Source of the DNA: DSWT01 sp035415725
GTDB lineage: Bacteria > Chloroflexota > Anaerolineae > B4-G1 > SLSP01
Direction of reading: 5' to 3'
DNA length: 64,000 bases
Assembly (NCBI GenBank): GCA_035415725.1
Contig: DAOOGN010000001.1
Location: forward strand, 1 to 64,000
A model generated the notes under the pieces. That model worked only from the letters and a program-made list of their open reading frames with translations. It was not told the origin of the DNA and made no database searches. Position numbers and translations under genes: made by a program. Of the stretch, positions 44,745 through 54,512 are shown piece by piece; position 1 is the first letter of the stretch, and the number at the start of each line of letters is the position of its first letter.

Positions 44745-44854
44745 AGAAACACGCCTATCTTGTCATACAGAAGCACCTGGCCTACCAAAGTCTACGCCAA
44801 ACCTGGCATAGGGAATAAGTGGCTTCGTCAGGTTTACGAGCCTGAATAGATACC
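44745..44854 (+). repeat. Dispersed repeat family B, copy next to rpoC
   Basis: It contains AGAAACACGCCTATC, GCCTACCAAAGTCTACGCC, ACCTGGCATAGGGAATAAGT and GGCTTCGTCAGG, and ends in CCTGAATAGATACC. Near-identical DNA lies at 52297-52385, and a reverse copy lies at 29423-29512. Confidence 0.78.
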
Positions 44855-44870
44855 CTGATCGAGGGTTTCT

Positions 44871-44898
44871 TTGCATCTTGGCTCTTTTCCTCTATACT
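44871..44898 (+). promoter_or_regulatory. Possible sigma70-type promoter toward the sensor kinase
   Basis: TTGCAT (44871-44876) and TATACT (44893-44898) are 16 bases apart on the plus strand, pointing to the kinase gene at 45095. The MITE-like element at 44933-45020 lies between this promoter and the gene, so the leader would include it. Confidence 0.45.
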
Positions 44899-44932
44899 AT
44901 CCCATGAAACAAAATGTCCCGCATCGTCATGA

Positions 44933-45020
44933 TCAGGGCCTACGCCAACAGGTGCCATTTTACCGCCGGGTAGCCGGCGGCCTCTGCGGTGGGAAGACAT
45001 TGTCATGGCGTAAGTCCTAT
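44933..45020. mobile_element. MITE-like element, 84 bp between AGG...CCT ends
   Basis: Left end AGGGCCTACGCCA (44935) and right end TGGCGTAAGTCCT (to 45018) are inverted repeats with two mismatches in 13. The span between the ends is 84 bases, the same as at 52561-52644, but the inner sequences differ. No reading frame is inside. Confidence 0.5.
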
Positions 45021-45094
45021 GATTTCAAAAAGACAGAGGTGGTTGCTGTTCATGGGTCCTGCATGGCGCGAATGAACACGCAAAAGGAGATGCT

Positions 45095-47341
45095 ATGCTG
45101 GTCAGTGCAAAGGCGCTTTTCGTCGGCAGCGATGAACAACTGTTGCAGACCCTTTCCGCGGAACTCACGACGGCAGGGTACGGCGTGCTGAGCGCGCCGG
45201 GAGAGACGAGTGCTTTACAGCTTTACGCTCATGAACATCCCGACCTCGTTCTGGCGGATGTGCGCCGGCCCGCTGACGACGGGTTTGCGGTGCTGCAGGC
45301 CATCCGGAACTACGATCCGGCAGCCGACGTTATCTTGATCACCGCCCCCGGCGATATGGAGATGGTCATCGCCGCCCTGCGTGCCGGAGCGAGGGATGTC
45401 ATCCCCAGGCCGGTGGCGACGGCGGATCTGGCGACGGTACTGCGTCATGCCGGTGACCGTATGGCGCTGAAACGCGAACTGTACCAGGCCCGCGAAGCGC
45501 AGGAGACTGTCGTCGCTACGGCCCAACGTGATGCTCACGATGCGCGCGAGTACCAACGCCTGGAAAGCCACATGGAGGCCATTTATGAACTCGGTTGGAA
45601 CCAGACCTTGCTTCATGATGAAGCAACGATTATCCAACGCGCCCTGGAGATTGCGGCTCAGATCATCGATTTTGAGCTGGCCAGTTTTAGCCTTGTTGAT
45701 CCATCCGCCCATGAGCTTGTGTGCCGCTATTGTCTGAATGCGGGCGTCCTCAAGAGCATCACGCAGCGTCTGCCGCTGGATAGTCCGCGCGGCATCACTG
45801 CCGCCGTGGCGCGCAGTGGACAGGCGTTGAATATCCCCGATGTCACGCAGGAGGCTCGCTATGTGCCCTACAGCGATGCAGCCATGACGCCGCAGTCGGA
45901 ATTGTGTGTGCCGATGAAGATTGACCAGCGGGTCATCGGGGTGCTGAACGTGGAAAGCGTCCAGTTGAACCATTTTACCTCTGCCGACCAACAATTGCTC
46001 CAAATTCTGGCGAACCAAACCGCTGTAGCGTTGGAGGACGCGCGACTCTATACTCAGACCCAGCGTCATGCGCGCGAATTAGCCGCGTTGAACAACGCCA
46101 CTCAGGCCCTGGCGTCAAACCTGGACTTGAACACGGTACTGCAACAGACGATGATCCATGCCAATACTTTATTGGAAGCCGAAGATGCGTCGGTATTGCT
46201 TTACGATGCCGAGAGCAACGACCTGGTCTTTGCTGCGGTAGCGACGAATATGGCTTTTTCGATCTTGTTCGGGAAACACATCCCGCTTGATGCCAGTATC
46301 GCCGGTTGGATTGCGCAGAACCGGCAGCCGGTTCAGTTGAATAATGCTCAAGAAGACCCCCGCCTCTTCAAAGGCATCGATAGGCTGACGGCGGGCACGA
46401 CTCGTTCGCTGTTGGCCGTACCGCTTATTGCCAAAGGCCGTTTCATCGGTGTGATTGAAGTTATCAACAAGGTGAGCGGGGGGTTCGACAATCACGACCT
46501 GGAGCTTCTTCAGGCGTTAGCCGGTTTTGCCGCCATTGCTATTGACAACGCGCACTTATACCAGGAACTCATCGATCAACTCCAGATGTTGCGCAAAACT
46601 CAGGCGCAGTTGATCCACAGCGAGAAGATGGCGGCGTTAGGGCGACTGATCGCCTCTATTTCACACGAGATCAACAATCCTCTGCAATCTATTCAGGGAT
46701 GTCTCACTTTGGCGCAGGAGGAACTGGAAGGGGACATCCGCCCGGCGAAGTTGGAACGCTATCTGGACGTCGCCGAGGAGGAAATTGAACGCATCGCTGC
46801 CATCGTGCAACGTGTGCGCGACTTCTACCGCCCTTCCAGTCAGGAACCGACCCTTGCCGATTTGCACCAGACGCTCGAAAGCGTCCTGGAACTGGCCGGA
46901 AAGCAGTTGCAGCACAGCGACGTCACCGTCGAACGTCTCTGGCAGCCTGATTTGCCCCGGGTGACCGCCGACCCTGCCCATCTCAAACAGGTTTTTCTGA
47001 ATCTCGTGCTCAACGCTATCGACGCTATGCCCAATGGTGGAACCCTCCGTATCCGCACACTGCTCAACTCTACGACCGTAGCCATCGAATTCAGCGATAC
47101 CGGCATCGGCATGGCGGCAGAAACGCAAGCGCGTCTGTTTGAGCCGTTCTTCACCACAAAATCGCATGGTTCAGGATTGGGGTTATCCATCAGTTATAGT
47201 ATCATTGAAGCGCATCACGGGCGGATTATGGTGAACAGCGCACCGGGTAAAGGAACAACTGTCACCATCTTGCTGCCTCTGGAGACGCCTGACGTTCAAG
47301 CTCTCGAAGCACCCTATCCTTACTCCGTGGTGGCATTGTAG
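45095..47341 (+). CDS. Receiver-GAF-GAF sensor histidine kinase
   Basis: A 748-residue soluble kinase. An N-terminal receiver domain (1-125) has the phosphoacceptor Asp in VLADVRRP, but the conserved Lys of the KP motif is Arg (VIPRPVA). A coiled-coil linker and two GAF domains (about 175-315 and 345-485) follow. The HisKA H-box is LIASISHEINNPLQSIQG, near residue 520. The ATPase domain has NLVLNAIDAMPNGG, DTGIGM and FFTTKSHGSGLGLSIS. There is no membrane segment, so it senses a cytoplasmic signal or an upstream phosphorelay. AAAGGAGATG precedes the start. Two response regulator genes follow on the same strand and are its likely partners. Confidence 0.9.
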   Translation: MLVSAKALFVGSDEQLLQTLSAELTTAGYGVLSAPGETSALQLYAHEHPDLVLADVRRPADDGFAVLQAIRNYDPAADVILITAPGDMEMVIAALRAGARDVIPRPVATADLATVLRHAGDRMALKRELYQAREAQETVVATAQRDAHDAREYQRLESHMEAIYELGWNQTLLHDEATIIQRALEIAAQIIDFELASFSLVDPSAHELVCRYCLNAGVLKSITQRLPLDSPRGITAAVARSGQALNIPDVTQEARYVPYSDAAMTPQSELCVPMKIDQRVIGVLNVESVQLNHFTSADQQLLQILANQTAVALEDARLYTQTQRHARELAALNNATQALASNLDLNTVLQQTMIHANTLLEAEDASVLLYDAESNDLVFAAVATNMAFSILFGKHIPLDASIAGWIAQNRQPVQLNNAQEDPRLFKGIDRLTAGTTRSLLAVPLIAKGRFIGVIEVINKVSGGFDNHDLELLQALAGFAAIAIDNAHLYQELIDQLQMLRKTQAQLIHSEKMAALGRLIASISHEINNPLQSIQGCLTLAQEELEGDIRPAKLERYLDVAEEEIERIAAIVQRVRDFYRPSSQEPTLADLHQTLESVLELAGKQLQHSDVTVERLWQPDLPRVTADPAHLKQVFLNLVLNAIDAMPNGGTLRIRTLLNSTTVAIEFSDTGIGMAAETQARLFEPFFTTKSHGSGLGLSISYSIIEAHHGRIMVNSAPGKGTTVTILLPLETPDVQALEAPYPYSVVAL

Positions 47342-47498
47342 CGCCACCGCGGGGGGAAGGGGTAGGGGGTAAAAGTTGACCCTAGGACCCCATTGGATGC
47401 CGAATCTTCAGTCATGGCGCGGAAATCTAGGCCGTTTCTTAGTCGGTGGTTGAACAGTTACGTATAAGTCCTGAGCCAAAAGGGGTGGATAGATAGAA

Positions 47499-48356
47499 GT
47501 GGAACCAGCCGCCAGGATTTTGGTTGTCGATGACGAAGCCAGTATCCGCTTTTTTCTGCAGGAACTGTTAGAACACGACGGCTACCAGGTCACGAGCGTT
47601 GACAGCGGCGAAGCAGCGCTTCGCTACATCGAACAGGAAGAGTTCGACCTGGCGCTGGTCGACCTGAAGATGAAAGGCGTCAGTGGTACGCAGGTGTTGA
47701 GAGCACTCCATGCCCAGGCGCCCGACACGGTGGCGATTGTACTGACCGGCCATGGTTCTCTGGAATCGGCCATCGAAGCCTTGCGCCAGGGCGCACACGA
47801 TTATCTCTTCAAACCCTGCAAACCTACGGAGTTGCGTGAAAGCATCCGTGCCGGCCTGCTCGATCGCCAGCAGAAGAAACACCAACGCGCGTTGTTGTGG
47901 CAATTGGAACATCACTTGAGCAGTACGCTGGCGGATGTGCGCGCTACGATTGGGGAAGTCGGTGCGCCACCGCTCCCTGTTCCTCCATGGACGGCAGAAC
48001 GCACCGTCTCCCCGCCGGCGGTCGATCGAGCGAATGCTGAACCAGATCGCTTTGTGCAAAGAGGCTGTCTGATCGCCGACTTGAGGCGCCACGTCATGAC
48101 CGTAGATGGGAAACTGTTGGAGTTAAGCCCTACCGAGTTTAAGCTGCTTGCCTATTTGATGAAGGAGGCCCCCCGCGTGATTCCCCCGCAAGAATTGCTC
48201 CGCGAAGTTCAGGGATATACCGCCGAATTGTGGGAAGCCCGCGACATTGTCCGCTATCACATCTATCGCCTGCGCCAGAAAATCAAGGAGGCCACAGGAC
48301 AAACGGATATCGTCCAAACGGTGCGCGGGGTGGGTTACACCATCGGTGATCGCTAG
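47499..48356 (+). CDS. OmpR/PhoB-family response regulator with extended linker
   Basis: A 285-residue transcription factor. The receiver domain (1-120) has ILVVDDEASIRF, the Asp in LALVDLKMKGVSG and the Lys in YLFKPCKP. About 65 residues of linker follow, longer than usual. The C-terminal winged helix has KLLELSPTEFKLLAYLMKEA, DIVRYHIYRLRQKIKE and VQTVRGVGYTIG, typical of the OmpR/PhoB group. GTG is the start behind AGGGGTGG. It lies 157 bases after the kinase gene and most likely receives its phosphate. Target genes are unknown. Confidence 0.88.
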   Translation: MEPAARILVVDDEASIRFFLQELLEHDGYQVTSVDSGEAALRYIEQEEFDLALVDLKMKGVSGTQVLRALHAQAPDTVAIVLTGHGSLESAIEALRQGAHDYLFKPCKPTELRESIRAGLLDRQQKKHQRALLWQLEHHLSSTLADVRATIGEVGAPPLPVPPWTAERTVSPPAVDRANAEPDRFVQRGCLIADLRRHVMTVDGKLLELSPTEFKLLAYLMKEAPRVIPPQELLREVQGYTAELWEARDIVRYHIYRLRQKIKEATGQTDIVQTVRGVGYTIGDR

Positions 48357-48357
48357 T

Positions 48358-48468
48358 CCTACGCGGCACAAATGGTTCCCCCGTTCATGTTTACCAGGGA
48401 TCGTCAGATCCCGGCGTAACGCGCCAGAACCGCGCATGGCTAACGGGTGTAAAATTTCTTGCCATGAT
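48358..48468 (-). repeat. Dispersed repeat family G, reverse copy
   Basis: On the minus strand it contains CACCCGTTAGCCATGC, CGCGGTTCTGGCGC, a GGGATC-TGAC-GATCCC-like hairpin, ATGAACGGGGGAACC and ATTTGTGCCGCGTAGGACT. The plus-strand region 52397-52497 has the same modules with a changed but still paired hairpin (CGGATCGCCAGATCCG). It starts two bases after the response regulator stop codon. Confidence 0.7.
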
Positions 48469-48514
48469 GTACTGGTCTGTTATCGGTTGCTGTGAACAAG
48501 CAGGTAAGAAAAAC

Positions 48515-48976
48515 ATGTCCTCTGAACATATTCTCGTTGTTGATGATGACCCGGCTGTGGTGATGACGCTGGCTGCCAGTCTGGAAAGGTTAAGTGAGGC
48601 CTATGTCATCGAAACGTGCCTCCATGCTCTGGAGGCGCTGCACAAAATCGAACAGCAGCCTTACAATTTGCTGATCACCGACTATCGCATGCCGGGGATG
48701 AACGGTCTGGAGCTGGTAAAAGCAGTGCGGCATATCGTGCCGACTATGCCTGTCATCATGATGACGGCCTACGGCACCGGCGATCTGCGCCAGGAAGCCG
48801 ACAAATTGGGGCATATCACCTTTGTGGACAAGCCTTTCACCGTCAAACAAATCCGCGACATTGTCAGCCGCCTCATGAATACTGATGCTGCTTCGTCGCG
48901 TGCTCTCATCGTCGCGGATAAGGGCGATTTGCACTGCCTCGCTGCGCCCTCACGCGAAGAGAAACCCAGCTCTTAG
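48515..48976 (+). CDS. Single-domain response regulator
   Basis: A 153-residue protein that is almost only a receiver domain. HILVVDDDPAVVMTLA has the acidic pocket, LLITDYRMPGMNGLEL the phosphoacceptor Asp, VIMMTAYG the Thr and TFVDKPFTVKQI the Lys. A short Ala/Ser-rich tail follows. The ATG at 48515 was chosen because it starts the family-like sequence; the frame stays open 17 codons further upstream. Without an output domain it probably acts in a phosphorelay or by binding a partner, such as the kinase at 45095. Confidence 0.86.
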   Translation: MSSEHILVVDDDPAVVMTLAASLERLSEAYVIETCLHALEALHKIEQQPYNLLITDYRMPGMNGLELVKAVRHIVPTMPVIMMTAYGTGDLRQEADKLGHITFVDKPFTVKQIRDIVSRLMNTDAASSRALIVADKGDLHCLAAPSREEKPSS

Positions 48977-49120
48977 TAGCCTGGCGGACGGCGGCCATCG
49001 TTACCCCTAACGCAATCGCCACAAAACTGCAACACAACACAAACATAGCCCGAGAGCAATCGTGCTATGCTGAGATTGTTACTGTGGGACACGAAAATAA
49101 TGGGTGGTAGGGATTGGGTA

Positions 49121-49151
49121 GGCAGGCTGTTAGACCAACTAACAGCCTGTC
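49121..49151 (+). terminator. Hairpin after the two-component genes
   Basis: CAGGCTGTTAG (49123-49133) pairs perfectly with CTAACAGCCTG (49139-49149) around five bases, followed by the weakly T-rich TCCTATTTATA. It is a plausible end for the response regulator transcript and lies just before a family A repeat. Confidence 0.5.
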
Positions 49152-49164
49152 CTATTTATAGGGC

Positions 49165-49398
49165 CTAACTATGCAGCCATCCTGGCCAGGTTGGGGACGG
49201 GACTTTGGGGATGGTGCATCATGGGTGGACATTGCGGCCATAGGTGATGACCTTCTCATCCCCCAGCTTCCTTCTCTCCCGCCAGCGGAGGAGGAGGAAG
49301 CGAAGAAGTAGGGGTGTGGCGGGCGGCGAAGCTGCCTGCTACACCCCCTTATTTTTTCTCCCCCCTCTCCAACGGCGCATGTGCCGTTGGAGAGGGGG
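49165..49398 (+). repeat. Dispersed repeat family A, third copy, plus a 16-bp hairpin
   Basis: The modules TAACTATGCAGCCATCC, GACGGGACTTTGGGGATGG, CTCATCCCCCAGC, CTCCCGCCAGCGGAGG and the GGGTGTGGCGGGC hairpin follow the order of the 44521 copy. Then comes a perfect 16-bp stem (49361-49376 with 49383-49398) of CCCCCTCTCCAACGGC. It fills most of the 620-base gap before the rhamnose isomerase gene. The remaining 49400-49570 shows no gene. Confidence 0.75.
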
Positions 49399-49571
49399 CA
49401 GGGGGAGGGGCGAAAGCTACGGATCATAAAAGTTCGTCTGGCAACCCTGTTTTGACGAACCTGCTATCCACGATTATAATCAGCCTGGTGAATAACCTTA
49501 CTACGCATTCGAGGTAAGGCGCATTGCCAATTCGCCCTGCCACAAAAGTTATTCCCGACTATCCGACTCAT

Positions 49572-49595
49572 GACTATCAGACTACTGTAGGAGGA
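49572..49595 (+). promoter_or_regulatory. Leader motif shared with GH3 and GH38 genes
   Basis: GACTATCAGACTACTG followed by TAGGAGGA, the ribosome-binding site of the rhamnose isomerase gene. It matches the GH3 leader (minus strand 22259-22241) and the GH38 leader (54671-54694) at most positions, and ends at the ribosome-binding site in all three. Confidence 0.4.
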
Positions 49596-49598
49596 CCT

Positions 49599-50840
<1,242 letters not shown>

Positions 50841-50854
50841 GCAGGCAGAAACTT

Positions 50855-50925
50855 TTGCCACGAATCTACACGAATTTTCACGAATAGAAAACAGATTCGT
50901 GTCAATTCGTGAAGATTCGCGGCTC
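50855..50925. repeat. Palindromic ACGAATCT element between rhaI and the radical SAM gene
   Basis: TTTTGCCACGAATCTACACG and CGTGTCAATTCGTGAAG are near-palindromic around a short A-rich centre. It resembles the inner part of family C with ACGAAT in place of ACGGAT, and lacks that family's outer ends. A shorter relative lies just after 58812, at the end of the epimerase gene. Confidence 0.6.
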
Positions 50926-50942
50926 ATTTTTGAGGAGCGTTA

Positions 50943-52232
50943 ATGGCTCAAACTTCCCCCCGTCCGCGCGCGTTCCGGGTGATGGTGAAACCGCGCGGAC
51001 CGGTGTGCAACCTTGCCTGCGGATATTGCTATTATCTCGCCAAAGAGAAGCTGTACCCCGGCAGCGACTTTCGCATGAGCGACGCCGTGCTGGACAGCTT
51101 CACCCGGCAGTACATCGAAGCCCAACAGGCGCCGGAAGTGACCTTCGTCTGGCAGGGCGGCGAGCCACTGTTGATGGGTGTCGACTTCTTCGCACGCGCC
51201 ATCGCCTGGCAAAAGCAGTATCGGCGACCCGGCATGCATGTCACCAACACGCTGCAAACCAACGGCACGCTGGTGGACGAAGCGTGGGGTGAATTCTTCC
51301 AGGCGCACGACTTCCTCATTGGGCTGAGCCTCGATGGGCCCCAGGCAATGCACGATGTTTACCGCCGCGACAAGGGCGGCGCGCCGACCTGGGAGCGCGT
51401 GATGCGCGCCTGCGACATCTTTCACAAGTACGGCGTCGAATACAACATCCTCTGCACCGTGCATCAGGCCAACGCTGCTTACCCGCGCGACGTCTACCGC
51501 TTCTTCCGCGACGAGGTGCAGGCGCAGTTCATCCAGTTCATCCCCATTGTGCAACGCGACACCGATGCCGGAGATCAGGAAGGGACGGCACTCACGGCGT
51601 CCTCCGTCACCGCCAGGCAATACGGCGATTTCCTCATCGGCGTGTTCGACGAATGGGTGCATCACGACGTAGGGCGTGTTTTCGTGCAGCTCTTCGACGT
51701 GGCGCTGGCGGCGTGGATGGGACAACGGCCTGGGCTGTGCGTCTTCGCGCCGACGTGCGGCCTGGAGCTGGCGATGGAGCACAATGGCGACCTCTATGCC
51801 TGCGATCACTTCGTCGCACCGCGGTACAGGCTTGGCAATATCATAGAAACGCCGCTCGTGGAGTTGGTCGCCGCCGAATCACAACGGAGATTCGGGCAGG
51901 ACAAGCGCGATGCGCTCCCCCAACTGTGCCGCGACTGTGCCGTGCGCTTCGTCTGCAACGGCGAATGTCCCAAAAATCGCCTTCTCGCTGCCGCTGCGGG
52001 GGAACCGGGCCTTAACTACCTCTGCGCGGGTTACAAGTCCTTCTTCACCCACATCGATCACCCGATGCGGATGATGGCCGAGGAACTGCGTCAACATCGC
52101 GCTCCCGCCAACGTGATGCGTCGTCTACGCCAGGAAGAGGCGGACCTGGCAGTCCGTTGCGCGCAAGCCGGACGCAATGATCCCTGTCCGTGTGGAAGCG
52201 GCAAGAAATTCAAGCACTGTCACGGACGATAG
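50943..52232 (+). CDS. Anaerobic sulfatase maturase-type radical SAM protein with SEC-C tail
   Basis: A 429-residue radical SAM enzyme of the anSME/SPASM group, which turns an active-site Cys or Ser of sulfatases into formylglycine. The CX3CX2C cluster site is CNLACGYC (Cys 22, 26, 29). TFVWQGGEPLLMGVDFF, LQTNGTLVD and IGLSLDGPQAMHDVYR follow. Auxiliary cluster cysteines are in CGLELAMEHNGDLYACDHF and CRDCAVRFVCNGECPKNR. The last 17 residues are a SEC-C zinc motif (GRNDPCPCGSGKKFKHCHG), an uncommon addition. GAGG precedes the ATG. No sulfatase gene is in the window, so its substrate lies elsewhere. Its place between rhamnose isomerase and glycosidases suggests a role in using sulfated glycans. 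Confidence 0.88.
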   Translation: MAQTSPRPRAFRVMVKPRGPVCNLACGYCYYLAKEKLYPGSDFRMSDAVLDSFTRQYIEAQQAPEVTFVWQGGEPLLMGVDFFARAIAWQKQYRRPGMHVTNTLQTNGTLVDEAWGEFFQAHDFLIGLSLDGPQAMHDVYRRDKGGAPTWERVMRACDIFHKYGVEYNILCTVHQANAAYPRDVYRFFRDEVQAQFIQFIPIVQRDTDAGDQEGTALTASSVTARQYGDFLIGVFDEWVHHDVGRVFVQLFDVALAAWMGQRPGLCVFAPTCGLELAMEHNGDLYACDHFVAPRYRLGNIIETPLVELVAAESQRRFGQDKRDALPQLCRDCAVRFVCNGECPKNRLLAAAAGEPGLNYLCAGYKSFFTHIDHPMRMMAEELRQHRAPANVMRRLRQEEADLAVRCAQAGRNDPCPCGSGKKFKHCHGR

Positions 52233-52257
52233 ACGGAGTTGTTATGTTCACAAGTCA

Positions 52258-52385
52258 CCATTCAGCCACCCTTGCCAGGTTACGAACGGGGCTTACAGAA
52301 ACGTGCCTATCGCGTCATCCAAAAGCGCCTGGCATACCAAAATCCGCGCCAGACCTGGCATAGGGAATAAGTGGTTGCGTCAGGG
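52258..52385 (+). repeat. Repeat families A (partial) and B
   Basis: ATTCAGCCACCCTTGCCAGG at 52259-52278 is the start of family A. 52297-52385 is a near-full family B copy with AGAAACGTGCCTATC, GCGTCATCC, GCCTGGCATACCAAAATCC, ACCTGGCATAGGGAATAAGT and GGTTGCGTCAGG. Confidence 0.75.
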
Positions 52386-52396
52386 TGGCTAGTACA

Positions 52397-52497
52397 GCGT
52401 GGCAGAAGTTCCACACCCGTTAGCCAGGCACGGAGCGGATCGCCAGATCCGCGGTTCTGGCGCATGAACGGGGGAACTATTTGTGCCGCGTAGGACT
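52397..52497 (+). repeat. Dispersed repeat family G, forward copy
   Basis: It contains CACACCCGTTAGCCAGGC, a CGGATCGCCAGATCCG hairpin, CGGTTCTGGCGCATGAACGG and TTTGTGCCGCGTAGGACTGG, matching the reverse copy at 48358-48468 in the same order. CCTGAATAGATACGG follows, the same ending as the family B copy at 44745. Confidence 0.7.
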
Positions 52498-52558
52498 GGC
52501 CTGAATAGATACGGGAGGTTTAGGTCAAAGACAGCGGGACTTGTACCGGTCAACAAGA

Positions 52559-52646
52559 TCAGGACTTACGCCAGCCTGGCTCGAATCAAGGGGGGAGGTT
52601 GTAGTGACGCCTTCAGGCGTCTCTCGGAGATTTGTGTCAGTCCTAA
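52559..52646. mobile_element. MITE-like element, 84 bp
   Basis: Left end AGGACTTACGCCA (52561) and right end TTGTGTCAGTCCT (to 52644) are imperfect inverted repeats. Inside is a hairpin GACGCCT-TC-AGGCGTC. The span of 84 bases equals that of the element at 44935-45018. No reading frame is inside. Confidence 0.5.
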
Positions 52647-52743
52647 TAGAATGGTTGGTGCGGGGCTGGCGATTGCAGGCCTGTCCCGCCGTGTTATAAT
52701 GAATGCGCCTGAGGTTGTGAACCCGGCATTCCTCTTGGGACTT

Positions 52744-52884
52744 GGTTCTCTGGAGCTTCGCGTGGTGATGGAAAAACAGTTTTGGTTTTTGCCACGGATG
52801 ACACGGATTTCACCGATTTTTCATACTTTGCGTGTCAATCCGTGGCCGATTTCTTATTTCGACCCCACGAAATCCTGAGGAACC
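52744..52884 (+). repeat. Dispersed repeat family C, copy before the GH13 gene
   Basis: GGTTCTCTGGAGCTTCGCG, TTTTTGCCACGGATGACACG, CGTGTCAATCCGTGGCCG and AATCCTGAGGAACC occur in order. It ends 30 bases before the GH13 start codon, much as copy 1 ends 33 bases before scpA. Confidence 0.78.
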
Positions 52885-52913
52885 TGGGACTTCAAATGAC
52901 TTTGGAGGAGAAC

Positions 52914-54512
52914 ATGAAACCTGACGATCACCTGCATTGGTGGCAGCGCGGCGTTGTTTACCAGATTTACCCGCGCAGTTTCAAGGATACGACCGGCAAC
53001 GGGGTGGGGGATTTGCAGGGCATCATCGACAAGCTGGATTACCTGCACAATCTGGGCATCGATGCGCTTTGGCTCAGCCCGTTCTACCCTTCGCCGATGG
53101 CCGACTTCGGTTACGATGTGGCCGACTATGACGACGTGGATCCGCTGTTCGGCGACCTGGCGACGTTCGACCGGTTGGTGGCGGGAGCACACGAACGCGG
53201 CCTCAAGGTTATCATCGACTGGGTGCCCAACCACACCTCCGACCGGCATCCGTGGTTCATCGAAAGCCGCAGTAGCCGCGACAATCCCCGGCGCGATTGG
53301 TACATCTGGCGCGACGCGCCCAACAACTGGGGCAGTTTCTTCGGCGGCCCCGCGTGGACCTACGATGCGTCGACCGGCCAGTACTACTTGCACCAGTTCT
53401 GCAAAGAGCAGCCCGAACTCAACTGGCGCAATCCAGCGGTAAAGGCTGCGATGTTCGACACACTGCGCTTCTGGCTAAAGCGCGGCGTGGACGGCTTCCG
53501 CATGGACGTGATCGGTCTGATCATCAAAGACAAAGACCTGCGCGATAACCCGCCCAACCCCAATGCACCTGCCAGTTTGTCCGCCAACGATCTTTTCAGC
53601 CGTTTGTTGCAGGTCTACAACATGGATCAGGACGACGTGCATCCGGTCATCCGCGAGATTCGCGGCGTGCTGGACGAGTACGACGACCGTTGTGGCATCG
53701 GCGAATTGTGGGGGCCGTTGGATCGCTGGGTGAAATACTACGGTGAGGACGGCGACGAATTGCACCTGCCCTTCAACTTTCGCTTGATGGACGGTATGTC
53801 CTGGAACGCGCAGCAGATGCGTGCCGTCGTGGACGCGCTGGAAGCGGCACTGCCCGACTTCGCGTGGCCCAATTATGTGCTCGGCAACCACGACCGCACG
53901 CGCCTGGCGACGCGCTTCGGCGGTGAGGCGCAGGCGCGTGTGGCGGCCATGCTATTGCTCACCTTGCGTGGCACACCGACGATCTACTACGGTGAGGAGA
54001 TCGGCATGGAGGACGTGCCCATTCCGCCGGAGAAAATCCAGGACCCGCAGGGCATCAACCTCGGTGCGGAGCGTACCCGCGATGTCTGCCGCACGCCGAT
54101 GCAGTGGGATGCCGGTCCCAACGCCGGCTTCTGCCCGCCGGGCGTGGAGCCATGGTTGCCCCTGGCTGCTGATTACGCCACACGCAACGTCGCCGTGCTC
54201 GCTGCCGACCCTACGTCGATTTACACGCTCTACACGCGCCTGCTGCACCTGCGTCGCGCGACGCCGGCGCTGTACGGTGGTAGCTATCGCCCGTTGGACG
54301 TGGCTGACGACGATGTTTACGTCTATGGGCGCGAAGATGGCGCGCAGCGCTACCTTGTCGCGCTCAACTTCGCCGCCGCGCCACGCACGCTCGTCATTCC
54401 AGAGGCGATGACCGGCCGGATCGTGCTCTCCACCCACCTCGACCGCGAAGAAACCGTCTCCCTGGATGCCCTGGCCCTGCGCGCCAACGAAGGCGTGCTT
54501 ATCGCGTTGTAG
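52914..54512 (+). CDS. GH13 alpha-glucosidase (oligo-1,6-glucosidase group)
   Basis: A 532-residue alpha-amylase-superfamily enzyme that cleaves alpha-linked glucose from oligosaccharides. WWQRGVVYQIYPRSFKDTTG and GIDALWLSPFYPSPMADFG are typical of the oligo-1,6-glucosidase/alpha-glucosidase subgroup. The four conserved regions are present: VIIDWVPNHTS; GFRMDVIGL with the nucleophile Asp near 195; GELWGPL with the acid/base Glu near 262; and LGNHDRTRL near 323. There is no signal peptide, so it works on imported sugars. The ATG at 52914 has TTTGGAGGAG directly upstream; an in-frame ATG at 52896 is possible. Substrates could be isomaltose, sucrose or trehalose-type sugars. Confidence 0.92.
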   Translation: MKPDDHLHWWQRGVVYQIYPRSFKDTTGNGVGDLQGIIDKLDYLHNLGIDALWLSPFYPSPMADFGYDVADYDDVDPLFGDLATFDRLVAGAHERGLKVIIDWVPNHTSDRHPWFIESRSSRDNPRRDWYIWRDAPNNWGSFFGGPAWTYDASTGQYYLHQFCKEQPELNWRNPAVKAAMFDTLRFWLKRGVDGFRMDVIGLIIKDKDLRDNPPNPNAPASLSANDLFSRLLQVYNMDQDDVHPVIREIRGVLDEYDDRCGIGELWGPLDRWVKYYGEDGDELHLPFNFRLMDGMSWNAQQMRAVVDALEAALPDFAWPNYVLGNHDRTRLATRFGGEAQARVAAMLLLTLRGTPTIYYGEEIGMEDVPIPPEKIQDPQGINLGAERTRDVCRTPMQWDAGPNAGFCPPGVEPWLPLAADYATRNVAVLAADPTSIYTLYTRLLHLRRATPALYGGSYRPLDVADDDVYVYGREDGAQRYLVALNFAAAPRTLVIPEAMTGRIVLSTHLDREETVSLDALALRANEGVLIAL

